Below the pieces are notes generated by a model that was given only the letters and a program-made list of their open reading frames with translations, was not told the DNA's origin and searched no databases. From Candidatus Gastranaerophilales bacterium (lineage in GTDB: Bacteria; Cyanobacteriota; Vampirovibrionia; Gastranaerophilales; Gastranaerophilaceae), in the NCBI GenBank assembly GCA_944323265.1, contig CALURX010000004.1, forward strand, positions 1 to 64,000: a stretch of 64,000 nucleotides of DNA, written 5' to 3'. Within the stretch, counting starts at the first letter, position 1. Every line of letters starts with the position of its first letter. Position numbers and translations under genes: made by a program. Positions 24,698 to 35,675 of the stretch are shown in pieces.

Positions 24698-25378
24698 ATG
24701 ATAAATTTTAAACCAAGAAAATGTTTGGAAATTTTGAGTCTTTGTTTGATTTATCTGATTTTGATAATAAATGCAATTATTGTTAAGGATAGTTTAATTG
24801 CATTTGTTTCAGCTTTTTGCGGTATTACTTATACAGTAATGGCGGGAAAGGGTAATCCGTTTTGTTACGTTATAGGAGTGACAGGTTCGGGATTTTACGC
24901 ATATTTAGCTTTTCATAATGCTCTATGGGGAAATCTTATTCTGTATCTTGCTTATTATATTCCTATGCAGGTTTTAGGTTTCTTCCGCTGGAGGAAGCAC
25001 TTAAAAAAAGATAAAAATGAGATTATAAAAAGTTCGCTTAGTAAAAAAGAACTTGCCTTGACAACACTGTTAACGGCTATTTTTTCAATTATATCTATAC
25101 TTTGCCTTATTGTCGTAGGAGATAAGAGTCCGGTGATAGATGGGATTACGACAGTATTCTCAATTACCGGCATGTATTTGACAGTGAAGCGTTCTATTGA
25201 ACAATGGTTAGTTTGGATGATTGTGAACGGACTTTCTTTCATTATGTGGTTTGAGATTGCTCTGCAAGGTGAAAGGGTGCTTTCAACTGTTATTATGTGG
25301 GGTGTTTATTTTCTGCTTGCCATTTATTTTTATTGTAGGTGGAAAAAGGATATTAAGACAGGTAAAATTACTTATTAA
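24698..25378 (+). CDS. pnuC: Nicotinamide riboside transporter PnuC
   Basis: 226 residues with about seven transmembrane helices. Conserved PnuC features are present: GNPFCYVIGVTGSGFYAYLA, an aromatic Asn/Gln-rich helix with YYIPMQVLGFFRW, and WLVWMIVNGLSFIMWF. PnuC imports nicotinamide riboside as an NAD precursor. No NadR kinase lies next to it. No ribosome-binding site; the start is 24 bases from the divergent gene's start. Confidence 0.9.
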   Translation: MINFKPRKCLEILSLCLIYLILIINAIIVKDSLIAFVSAFCGITYTVMAGKGNPFCYVIGVTGSGFYAYLAFHNALWGNLILYLAYYIPMQVLGFFRWRKHLKKDKNEIIKSSLSKKELALTTLLTAIFSIISILCLIVVGDKSPVIDGITTVFSITGMYLTVKRSIEQWLVWMIVNGLSFIMWFEIALQGERVLSTVIMWGVYFLLAIYFYCRWKKDIKTGKITY

Positions 25379-25446
25379 GTAATACAATATGTAGTGGCGA
25401 AAATATAAAATTTCGTCTTTACAAAACTTTACAAATCGAAACAAAA

Positions 25447-25480
25447 AAGGCAATTTTTTTTAACTGAAATACTTTATATA
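25447..25480 (+). promoter_or_regulatory. Shared-design promoter, copy 2
   Basis: aaggCAATTT (25447-25456), 17 bases between the -35 hexamer position and TACTTTATATA (25470-25480), then tacaag. The -10 region AAATACTTTATATA matches the copies before 35527 and 62963. A 105-base leader follows, containing a ttctctt/aagagaa hairpin at about 25545-25566. Confidence 0.6.
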
Positions 25481-25586
25481 TACAAGAGATATAAAAGAGA
25501 GAATAAGTTCAAACAAAGCTATAAGCTTCTATTTGGGCTTAGGTTCTCTTACCAAAAAAGAGAATTAAAAATAAGGAGACTGAATT

Positions 25587-25823
25587 ATGGCAATCGGAGC
25601 AAGAGATTTTATTGACAAGTTATTAGTTGAGAAGTATGCACAGGAAAAAGTTGACAATCACGATGAAGGATCTTTAGTATCCAGAGTTTCAGCAGACGAT
25701 ATGATGAGTGCAATGAACGCATCCGCATCAAACTTTAGAACAATGCTGGAACTTAATAACAGGCTTACTATGGTTTGTTACGGTGTTGTGGCAAAATCCG
25801 CCAAATACGTACAAACCGCTTAA
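25587..25823 (+). CDS. Small lineage-specific protein
   Basis: 78 residues, predominantly helical, without signal peptide. The N-terminal half is charged (KLLVEKYAQEKVDNHDEGS), the second half Met/Ala/Asn-rich (DDMMSAMNASASNFRTMLE). The ribosome-binding site aaggag is good, and the promoter belongs to the shared design described for 25447. It ends 4 bases into the convergent methylase gene. The C-terminal helix with N-NRL resembles the axial-like tail of the protein at 1422, but too weakly to claim relation. Function unknown. Confidence 0.7.
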   Translation: MAIGARDFIDKLLVEKYAQEKVDNHDEGSLVSRVSADDMMSAMNASASNFRTMLELNNRLTMVCYGVVAKSAKYVQTA

Positions 25824-26551
25824 TTGAACAATTTATACAGGATTACTCCGGCAGAAATACTCAGGTTTAACGATTCAACTTTATCAGACATTTCAATTGT
25901 GATATTTTTATCAGCAAAGTCGATAAGTTCCTTGCTCAGACCGCAAGATTCAGTTCCGAACATAATAACGACCCTCTCTTTGGGTGTGTAATCTCTTAGC
26001 CAAACAGAATTATCAGTCTTAGGAAGAGTTGCGATTTTCTCATAATTCGCAACCTTTTCCTTTAATTCTTCAAAATCTCTTATTGAAAACACAGGAATTT
26101 TCCACAGGTTTCCGACAGATGATCGGACGCATTTGGGGTTGAATAAATCAACCGTATCTCCGTAAAGAATCAGTGCATCAACGTTGAATGCGCAGGCGGT
26201 TCTGAGGATTGTGCCTAAGTTACCCGCATCTTTTATATCTTCTAAAAGAACTATTTTTTTATAATCCTCAGACCAGGCAGGGGTTGGAATTTTTGCGGCT
26301 GCAACGGCTTTGGGAGGAGTTGCGGTCGATGAGATTTTTGATAAAACAGCCTCTGTTACTTCAATTTTATCTTTGCCTTCAAAAAGGGATGAATTTTCAA
26401 GGACAAAGAGATTAACTATTTCAAGCCCGGATTCTATTGCTTCTTCTATGCACTTAACCCCTTCCAGCAGAAACATTTTATCGCGGTATTTTCGCTGCAA
26501 TAGCTTTGCGGTTTCTTTTATCAAATCATTGTTGACGCTTGTGATTTTCAT
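25820..26551 (-). CDS. SpoU/TrmH family RNA 2'-O-methyltransferase
   Basis: 243 residues. An N-terminal substrate-binding domain (about 1-90) precedes the SPOUT domain with motif 1 DAGNLGTILRTACAF, motif 2 IMFGTESCGLS, and motif 3 MSDKVESLNLSISAGVILY, which form the SAM-binding knot. The family methylates ribose in tRNA or 23S rRNA; the target base is not predictable here. The start overlaps the pepP stop by 4 bases, so they form one operon. Confidence 0.92.
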   Translation of the reverse strand: MKITSVNNDLIKETAKLLQRKYRDKMFLLEGVKCIEEAIESGLEIVNLFVLENSSLFEGKDKIEVTEAVLSKISSTATPPKAVAAAKIPTPAWSEDYKKIVLLEDIKDAGNLGTILRTACAFNVDALILYGDTVDLFNPKCVRSSVGNLWKIPVFSIRDFEELKEKVANYEKIATLPKTDNSVWLRDYTPKERVVIMFGTESCGLSKELIDFADKNITIEMSDKVESLNLSISAGVILYKLFN

Positions 26552-28050
26552 AATATTTCAAATTCCTTAAGCCATTCTTTTTCTTGTTCTGATAAGAGCC
26601 CAAAATCAATCAATTTGCCTTCATAACCCATTTTAACAAAAGAATGAATTTTTCCGTCTTTTTTGTAACAGGAATTTTCGAGTCTTACTCCGAAATGCAT
26701 TGGATTATACAAGCCCGGCTCTATAGTGAATGTCATGTTATCCTGGATTTCTGTTTTTGCAATCTCGTTTTGCGAAAGATTCGGCGGTGCTTCGTGCACA
26801 TTGATTCCGATTCCGTGCCCGAGACCGTGAGAAAAAGTAAAGCCTTCTATTTTGTTATCAAGTATAGAATGAGCAGTCATGTCTAAATCATATCCGGCGA
26901 CATGCTCCCTCTCCTTACAGGAGAGGGTTGGGGTGAGGTGACAGTTATAAGCATTCAAAAACGCCTTTAATACTGTCGTATAAACCTCTCTTTGCAAACC
27001 GGACGGTTTACCTTTCACGAATACTCTTGTAATATCTGTTGCAAGTCCGCTTTCATAATACGCGCCGCAGTCGATTAGTACCAGAGAGCCGTCTTTTAGG
27101 ATTACGTCTTTGGAGTTTTTCGCGTAATGCGCAAGTGCCGAGTTTTGATTAATTGCGACAATGGAATTAAAACTCAAAGATTTGGCACCGTATTTGAGGA
27201 ACTCTTCTTTCAACCTTGAAGAAATGTCATACTCCGAGAGATTCTCGTTTGATTCTATATACTCTCTTATTGCCATGACGGCTTTATCTGTTCTCTCGAA
27301 AGCTTTTTTATAAGCTTCTATTTCCTTATCAGACTTAACTGCTTTCATTGTTTTCACAGGCGATGGGCGGTGAATGGGGTGCTTAATCAAGCTGTAGTCA
27401 TAGGCGTTTATTGTTGTTTTGTCTACAAGAAGCTCGCCTTCGTAGTTTTTAAGAAATTCTTCCGCTTCTTTTGAATCCTCAAAAAGCCTTTGACCGTTTT
27501 CATCAACAAACAATTTCTGCCAGATTTTGGCGGAGTTATCTTTGGAAAAATCCCTCATGCCTGTCAGATATGAGACTTCTTCAAGGTTAGAAAAATATGC
27601 CGGCTTTGTATTTAATACTTTTGGCTCATCTGCTTTTGAAGGAACTTCATTATGAGGCTCTGTGTACGAATTTATCGGGTCTTTGTCCAAAAGCTTTATA
27701 TTAATACCCTTAAATTCTTCCAGCCTTGATTGCGAGACCTTTTTTGACACAATTCCCAGAACTTTATCAGGTTTGATTATTTTTTTTATCTCATCGTCCT
27801 GCTTCTGCCCGAGCTGCAGCTTAACAACCGTAACTCCTTCTTTTGCTTCCATATCAGCCTGAGTGTGGTATCTTCCGTCAACAAAAAGATAAATTTTATC
27901 TTGAGCAAGGAGTGCATCACCTGTGGAACCTGAAAACCCTGTCAGAGTATATCTTGCGTTTTCACTCAAATTTGGATATTCAACCAGATACTCATTAGTA
28001 GCATTTACAAGCAGATAATCAATCTTATGTTCGTTTAATATAGCATTCAT
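26548..28050 (-). CDS. Xaa-Pro aminopeptidase (M24B) with in-frame palindromic insertion
   Basis: 500 residues: an N-terminal creatinase-like domain (about 1-230, with a second inserted repeat) and a C-terminal pita-bread M24 domain. Metal ligands are visible: LIDCGAYYESGLATDITR (two Asp), FSHGLGHGIG (His), FTIEPG (Glu) and VRLEN (Glu). It removes an N-terminal residue before proline. Residues about 371-384 (CHLTPTLSCKEREH) are encoded by a palindromic DNA repeat that interrupts the domain without a frameshift. It sits in a minus-strand operon with ligA, a parvulin and the SpoU methylase. Confidence 0.92.
   Translation of the reverse strand: MNAILNEHKIDYLLVNATNEYLVEYPNLSENARYTLTGFSGSTGDALLAQDKIYLFVDGRYHTQADMEAKEGVTVVKLQLGQKQDDEIKKIIKPDKVLGIVSKKVSQSRLEEFKGINIKLLDKDPINSYTEPHNEVPSKADEPKVLNTKPAYFSNLEEVSYLTGMRDFSKDNSAKIWQKLFVDENGQRLFEDSKEAEEFLKNYEGELLVDKTTINAYDYSLIKHPIHRPSPVKTMKAVKSDKEIEAYKKAFERTDKAVMAIREYIESNENLSEYDISSRLKEEFLKYGAKSLSFNSIVAINQNSALAHYAKNSKDVILKDGSLVLIDCGAYYESGLATDITRVFVKGKPSGLQREVYTTVLKAFLNAYNCHLTPTLSCKEREHVAGYDLDMTAHSILDNKIEGFTFSHGLGHGIGINVHEAPPNLSQNEIAKTEIQDNMTFTIEPGLYNPMHFGVRLENSCYKKDGKIHSFVKMGYEGKLIDFGLLSEQEKEWLKEFEIL
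26905..26945. repeat. Palindromic repeat inside the Xaa-Pro peptidase gene
   Basis: Core ccctctcc (26907-26914) and ggagaggg (26920-26927) form an 8-bp stem with a 5-base loop, followed by ttggggtgaggtg. The same arrangement occurs in reverse orientation in the intergenic region at 32103-32146. On the coding strand it reads as LTPTLSCKERE, a translation commonly seen from intergenic repeats of many bacteria. Confidence 0.75.
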
Positions 28051-28099
28051 TTATTCCGCGGCTCAGTTAAATTTGCCCCTTTACCTGTCTTTACCCCAT

Positions 28100-28381
28100 T
28101 TACCCCTCGTCAACACCGGTTAATTTAATCAAGTGCCAGCCGAATTGGGTCTGTACAGGCTCAGAGACTTCTCCTTCTTTAAGAGCAAAAGCTGCGTCTT
28201 CAAACGGCTTAACCATCATGCCTTTACCGAACCATCTTAAATCGCCGCCGTTTCTGCCTGATGGGCATTTGGAAAACTGCTGCGCCAAATCTTCAAAAGC
28301 TACACCGTTTTTTATATCAAGCAAAAGATTTTCTGCTTCTTCTTTTGTATCAACAAGTATATGGCTTGCTCTTATTTTCAT
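28100..28381 (-). CDS. Single-domain parvulin peptidyl-prolyl isomerase
   Basis: 93 residues, a free-standing PpiC/parvulin domain: ASHILV at the N-terminus, FEDLAQQFSKCPSGRNGGDLRWF in the middle and VSEPVQTQFGWHLIKL at the end. It lacks a signal peptide, so it is cytoplasmic like E. coli PpiC. It catalyses cis-trans isomerisation of prolyl bonds. It lies 49 bases before the Xaa-Pro peptidase gene and 10 bases after a small membrane protein gene, probably in one operon. Confidence 0.95.
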   Translation of the reverse strand: MKIRASHILVDTKEEAENLLLDIKNGVAFEDLAQQFSKCPSGRNGGDLRWFGKGMMVKPFEDAAFALKEGEVSEPVQTQFGWHLIKLTGVDEG

Positions 28382-28391
28382 AAACTTCTCC

Positions 28392-28799
28392 TTATAATTT
28401 ATCTTCTGTTTTATTTTCTTCGGCCTCTTTTGTCTTTAGCTCGGCCTCTCTGGCTTTCAGCATAGCCTGAATAATCTTATCATCGGCTGCCTGTTTTTTT
28501 ATATCGGCAAACACTGTTTTTAATTCTTCTTCACTTAATCCTTGAGAAGATTTCATACAGACAACAAGTTTTTCTTTTCTGAATGTAAAATAAGAGGCAA
28601 CAATAATTCCCCAAAGCAAAATCCCTTGAATAAGGCCGATAGCAGGGATTTCAAGATAAGCTGCTGTAAAGTTCCAGATATGCATTGCAACCCATCCCGG
28701 AAATGCAATAAAACCTGCTGCCAGACAGCATATTAGCATACCTACCAGAATTAAACCTTTTACTCCCCTAATTTGTATGACATTCAAATTTTTTTTCAT
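28392..28799 (-). CDS. Small two-helix membrane protein
   Basis: 135 residues. Two transmembrane helices (about 14-34 and 50-68) are followed by a cytoplasmic tail with a charged helical coil (AREAELKTKEAEENKTEDK). The gene begins immediately after the ligA stop. I do not recognise the family. Confidence 0.7.
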   Translation of the reverse strand: MKKNLNVIQIRGVKGLILVGMLICCLAAGFIAFPGWVAMHIWNFTAAYLEIPAIGLIQGILLWGIIVASYFTFRKEKLVVCMKSSQGLSEEELKTVFADIKKQAADDKIIQAMLKAREAELKTKEAEENKTEDKL

Positions 28800-32055
<3,256 letters not shown>

Positions 32056-32102
32056 TTTAATTTTAACTACTTTTCCTTCAACCTTTCAACTTATCAACCA
32101 AT

Positions 32103-32146
32103 CTGACCCCTCTCCCTAACCCTCTCCCACAGGGGGCGAGGGAACA
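32103..32146. repeat. Intergenic copy of the palindromic repeat
   Basis: On the minus strand it reads ccctcgccccctgtgggagagg followed by gttagggagaggggtcag, matching the peptidase-gene copy at 26905 in order of blocks. It lies between the DUF4330 gene and the O-antigen-ligase-like gene. Confidence 0.6.
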
Positions 32147-32210
32147 GGTTGGTTATAACTTCTTCTAAACTTCTAAACTTATCAACTCCTAAACTCAACC
32201 ATTCTACCTT

Positions 32211-32750
32211 CTATCCGACATTTTCGTTAATACCGTCGTCGTCAACTTCGGAAGTTACTCTGACATCCGATATTGTTCCGTTAAATTTATATTTTTCACC
32301 TTCAAGAGTTACCGGAAGCCCCATTTTAATCTTGTTTCCGCCAACCACAGCGCCGTCTTTCGTAATCTTTGCCGTGTCAGTTATCGTAACCACTGCATCA
32401 AATACGGAAGGCTGTGTCGGGTCCTTAATTAAAATATACTGTTCTCTCTGTGACGGCACAATTGCCTTTCTAGGCTCCGACTTTACATCTGTGACGCTCA
32501 ACTCTGTGTACGGAACATTTCTTATGGTAATAAAGGTTTTGTCATCCTTCTTGATAGGAAACTCCTCGCCAGTAACCGTAACACCTCTTAGAAAAACCTG
32601 AAAAGAGATAGGGGAAGTTGCCTCAATCTGCTTGTCAGCAGTCTGTCTGAAATGCTTCGTAGTCAAAATTCCGACGATTAATGCTGCAATAACACCTAAA
32701 ATAATGATGATATCAACTGCATTAAATTTTCCAAATAAATTTTTAGCCAT
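32211..32750 (-). CDS. DUF4330 family membrane-anchored protein
   Basis: 179 residues. A single N-terminal transmembrane helix (residues ~12-32, within KFNAVDIIIILGVIAALIVG) is followed by a soluble beta-rich domain. The N-terminal pattern F-N-(x)-V-D-(hydrophobic) is that of DUF4330, found in cyanobacteria and Firmicutes. Function unknown. It follows the HldA-like gene by 17 bases. Confidence 0.8.
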   Translation of the reverse strand: MAKNLFGKFNAVDIIIILGVIAALIVGILTTKHFRQTADKQIEATSPISFQVFLRGVTVTGEEFPIKKDDKTFITIRNVPYTELSVTDVKSEPRKAIVPSQREQYILIKDPTQPSVFDAVVTITDTAKITKDGAVVGGNKIKMGLPVTLEGEKYKFNGTISDVRVTSEVDDDGINENVG

Positions 32751-32767
32751 TTATAAACCTTTCTTTT

Positions 32768-33787
32768 CTAAACTTCAAGTTCAATATTCTCCGGCATGGA
32801 CGCCAAAATCTCATCAATATTGGTTGTTGCACACCCAAACTGCTTGATAACAATTCCTGCCGCAATATTTCCGATAACCGCAGCGTAAACAGGCTCGGCC
32901 CCTGCCGCAAGAGCTAATGTGTAAAGCGCCGTTACAGTATCTCCTGCCCCTGTTACATCAAAAACTTCCGCCTTATTGAATACAGGTATATGAGTATATT
33001 TATCTCCCTTCTCCACAACAACCATACCGTCTCCGCCGCAGGTAATCAGAACCGCTTGTGCGCCGGTTTGTTCAATAAGCATATTTCCTGCCTTCAAAAA
33101 GTCTTCCTTACTTTTTAAGAAAAACCCAACATGTTTTTGTGTGTCCGGAAGATTCGGTGTCATAGAACTTACACCCCTGTAGCGGTTCAAGTCTCTTTGA
33201 GCATCTACTATAACCTTTTTGCCGTATTTTTTTGCAGTCTCAACAACCGCACCGATAACATTGTCGCTCAAAGTTCCGATATGATAATCAGACAATATAA
33301 TCGCATCATGCGATGGTATAAGTTTTTCAACTTCTTTAATAATCTTTGCCTCTGTCTCTTCTGATATCGGCGCATTTGTCTGTCTGTCAATTCTTACAAT
33401 CTGCTGCGTAATAGAATGAGAACAAGAGCCTGAAATTCTCGTTTTAGTAATCGTTTTTCTGTTTTTATCAACAATCAAAGATTCACAATCAATATTTGCT
33501 TCTCTAAATGCGTTTTTCAAATCCTGAGCCTGATAATCCTCCCCGATAACTCCTATAACGGAAACTTTACCTCCGTTAATCTCAGAAACGTTGTGCGCCG
33601 CGTTAGATGCACCGCCCAGAATAAATTTCGTATGCGTGTGCTGTAAAATAAGAACAGGCGCTTCTCTTGAGATTCTTTCGGTATCTCCGTAAACCATTTC
33701 ATCCAGCGCCAAGTCTCCTACTACAAGTATCTTCGCATCCCTGAGCCCGATTATCAAATTTTTCAATTTATCTTTGTCAATCTTCAT
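32768..33787 (-). CDS. PfkB-family sugar kinase, HldA/RfaE domain I-like
   Basis: 339 residues. PfkB motifs are clear: GDLALDEMVYG near the N-terminus, GGASNAAHNVSE, and FDVTGAGDTVTALYTLAL with the catalytic Asp. The N-terminal VVGDLALDEMVYGDTERISREAPV closely follows HldE/RfaE (D-glycero-beta-D-manno-heptose-7-phosphate kinase). It lacks the adenylyltransferase domain of bifunctional HldE, so it would be HldA-type. It fits LPS inner-core or related heptose synthesis with kdsD. Confidence 0.88.
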   Translation of the reverse strand: MKIDKDKLKNLIIGLRDAKILVVGDLALDEMVYGDTERISREAPVLILQHTHTKFILGGASNAAHNVSEINGGKVSVIGVIGEDYQAQDLKNAFREANIDCESLIVDKNRKTITKTRISGSCSHSITQQIVRIDRQTNAPISEETEAKIIKEVEKLIPSHDAIILSDYHIGTLSDNVIGAVVETAKKYGKKVIVDAQRDLNRYRGVSSMTPNLPDTQKHVGFFLKSKEDFLKAGNMLIEQTGAQAVLITCGGDGMVVVEKGDKYTHIPVFNKAEVFDVTGAGDTVTALYTLALAAGAEPVYAAVIGNIAAGIVIKQFGCATTNIDEILASMPENIELEV

Positions 33788-33867
33788 ATCAACTCTCTTA
33801 TGATTGCCTAATCCCGAAATATCATATATAATATATTTATATCATAAACAAGAAAAGAGAGTTATTG

Positions 33868-34743
33868 ATGGCAGGAAATGTTTTTAATGAAAAAGATTCT
33901 ATGGATATAAATGAATTAGCTTCATTGAATGATGACATCTCGCCCGAACTCATAGAACAACTCCAGCAAAAGATAGCCAAAGACGCTGAAAGTCTTTCTG
34001 GAGAATCCCCAAAACCAGCCTTTAACACAGCAGACGATACTACCCTGTTTGAGGAACCTGAAGCAGCGCCGAAAGAAGAAGAGGTCACACCTCAGCCGGA
34101 AGAACAAAAAGCCGAAGAACCTAAACCTGCTGAAAAAAAAGATATTCAGCTTGATAAGAATTTTGATGATAATTTCATAAAGAAGTACAAAGCTAAATTG
34201 AATAAACAAAAGCAGGGTGCAGAAGGAGAAACTCCAGAGGAGAAAGCTGCTGAAACTATAAGCGACAGTGTATTCGGCGCCCAAGAGGTTGCGCAGGAGG
34301 ATGAAAAAGACCAGAATGATAATGATATAAACAAAATTTCAAACGGTAATATAACAGAAAGAATCCTTACAAAAGAACAAAAAGAATATAATGACAGTTT
34401 GGATTTTCTTGATAATAATATTAAATACTCAAAATACGTTATATATATTGACCCCAATAACGTAGATTTTATAGAAAGTCTTACGGTTAAAGAAAGAAAA
34501 AATCTTATTAACAAAATTCTAAGGGAACAAGATGATATAGCAATAACTAAACAAAGATTTAAAATTATTCAAACAGTGATAAGACATGTAATTATTGCTA
34601 TACTCACTATTTCTATCTCGATTCCGGTAATCTATTTTACGATAAACGCATCACTTGAAGCTACCATCAATAATTACAGACGTTCAGAATCTATATTCCA
34701 AACTCTGTATAAAGAAAAAGGTAAAATCAAAAATATCCGATAG
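33868..34743 (+). CDS. Acidic membrane-anchored protein of unknown function
   Basis: About 291 residues. A long acidic, Glu/Pro/Lys-rich region (about 35-150, with repeats of EEPK and PEEQKAEEP type) is followed by a helical region and a single transmembrane helix near residues 240-262, and a short basic C-terminus. Most of the protein should be cytoplasmic. I choose ATG 33868 over the TTG at 33865. The ribosome-binding sites of this gene and the divergent HldA-like gene form an inverted repeat (aactctctt/aagagagtt). Confidence 0.65.
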   Translation: MAGNVFNEKDSMDINELASLNDDISPELIEQLQQKIAKDAESLSGESPKPAFNTADDTTLFEEPEAAPKEEEVTPQPEEQKAEEPKPAEKKDIQLDKNFDDNFIKKYKAKLNKQKQGAEGETPEEKAAETISDSVFGAQEVAQEDEKDQNDNDINKISNGNITERILTKEQKEYNDSLDFLDNNIKYSKYVIYIDPNNVDFIESLTVKERKNLINKILREQDDIAITKQRFKIIQTVIRHVIIAILTISISIPVIYFTINASLEATINNYRRSESIFQTLYKEKGKIKNIR

Positions 34744-34744
34744 A

Positions 34745-35527
34745 CTATTCACCGATTATAGTGTCGCCAAGTTCCGCACCGAGCTTGTAGCCGCAAATTG
34801 ATGCAGTTACAAAACCTAAACCTTTCAAGAATCCCGGCAAACCTCTTAAAGAATACTTGTTAAATAATTTTGCAGTTGCGCTGTAATCCTTAATCGCAGT
34901 AGCTTGTTTTTCTAAGAAAGGATTATTCTTGTACCAGCCATCTCTGCTGATTAAAACTTTCCCATTGTTAATTTTATAAGAACCTTCTTTTGCAACAAGC
35001 TGTTTTTTTCCGTTAACAGTTTGATACAGGCCGTCTTTTTCTACTGTCATTGTTTTTGCATCATAAGATTTGTTATAAGGCATGCCAATAAATTTCTTCG
35101 CAGTAGCCTCAGCTCCGAACATAGTTGCAAGAGCAAGTGATTCCTTACCAAAAGCCTCTGATTTATCATCGGCTGTCAGAACTTTAACTGCGCCTGTTGC
35201 ACAAATCAATGGGTTAATATTGTTTGCAGTAAAATCAACGACTTTTCCGATACCTCTTAAAACTTTATCACCTTTAGAAAGCGCTTTTATTGATTCTTCT
35301 GCACTTATAATACCATTAGCCCAGGCTGCTTTTGATTCTTTTGCAATATTTGCAACTCCCTTTGCTGCGTTAGTAACCTGACCGGCTGCAATATCAAGAT
35401 TCATTGCTCCGACAAAAGGATTATGGGCTGCCATTGCATCAACTCCGGAGTTTGTTCTTCTGGATGAGAATATCGCTCCTGATGTAATTGAGGGCATAAA
35501 TGCTGAAATTGCTAAACCTGATGTCAT
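34745..35527 (-). CDS. Lineage-specific protein with three internal DG-Y repeats
   Basis: 260 residues. The N-terminal third is Ala/Gly/Ser-rich. In the middle three short beta-like repeats occur: KDGLY (164-168), KEGSY (180-184) and RDGWY (195-199). The C-terminus is a Gly-rich hydrophobic segment (GFLKGLGFVTASICGYKLGAELG). No signal peptide is obvious. Its promoter is of the shared design. The protein from 62112 has a comparable Gly-rich hydrophobic C-terminus and the same promoter. Function unknown. Confidence 0.7.
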   Translation of the reverse strand: MTSGLAISAFMPSITSGAIFSSRRTNSGVDAMAAHNPFVGAMNLDIAAGQVTNAAKGVANIAKESKAAWANGIISAEESIKALSKGDKVLRGIGKVVDFTANNINPLICATGAVKVLTADDKSEAFGKESLALATMFGAEATAKKFIGMPYNKSYDAKTMTVEKDGLYQTVNGKKQLVAKEGSYKINNGKVLISRDGWYKNNPFLEKQATAIKDYSATAKLFNKYSLRGLPGFLKGLGFVTASICGYKLGAELGDTIIGE

Positions 35528-35567
35528 TTACTATTCCTTATCACACTAATGAAACACACTTGTATTT

Positions 35568-35600
35568 ATATAAAGTATTTTTGTAAAATAAAATTGCAGA
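35568..35600 (-). promoter_or_regulatory. Shared-design promoter, copy 3
   Basis: On the minus strand: tctGCAATTT (35591-35600), 17 bases between the -35 hexamer position and TACTTT (35572-35577), continuing TATATAAATACAAGTGTG. The -10 region and the downstream acaagtgtg match the copy at 62994. Confidence 0.65.
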
Positions 35601-35675
35601 AAAACGTCAAATCTTTACAAAACTTAACACGCTGTAACTCTTGCTGGCCTAGGCCCGGAGGCTTAATACTGAGCG

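Noticed and set aside
32149-32601. 150-codon plus-strand ORF opposite the DUF4330 gene
   Set aside because: Ser/Thr/Leu-rich shadow; DUF4330 on the other strand has the better start and family pattern.
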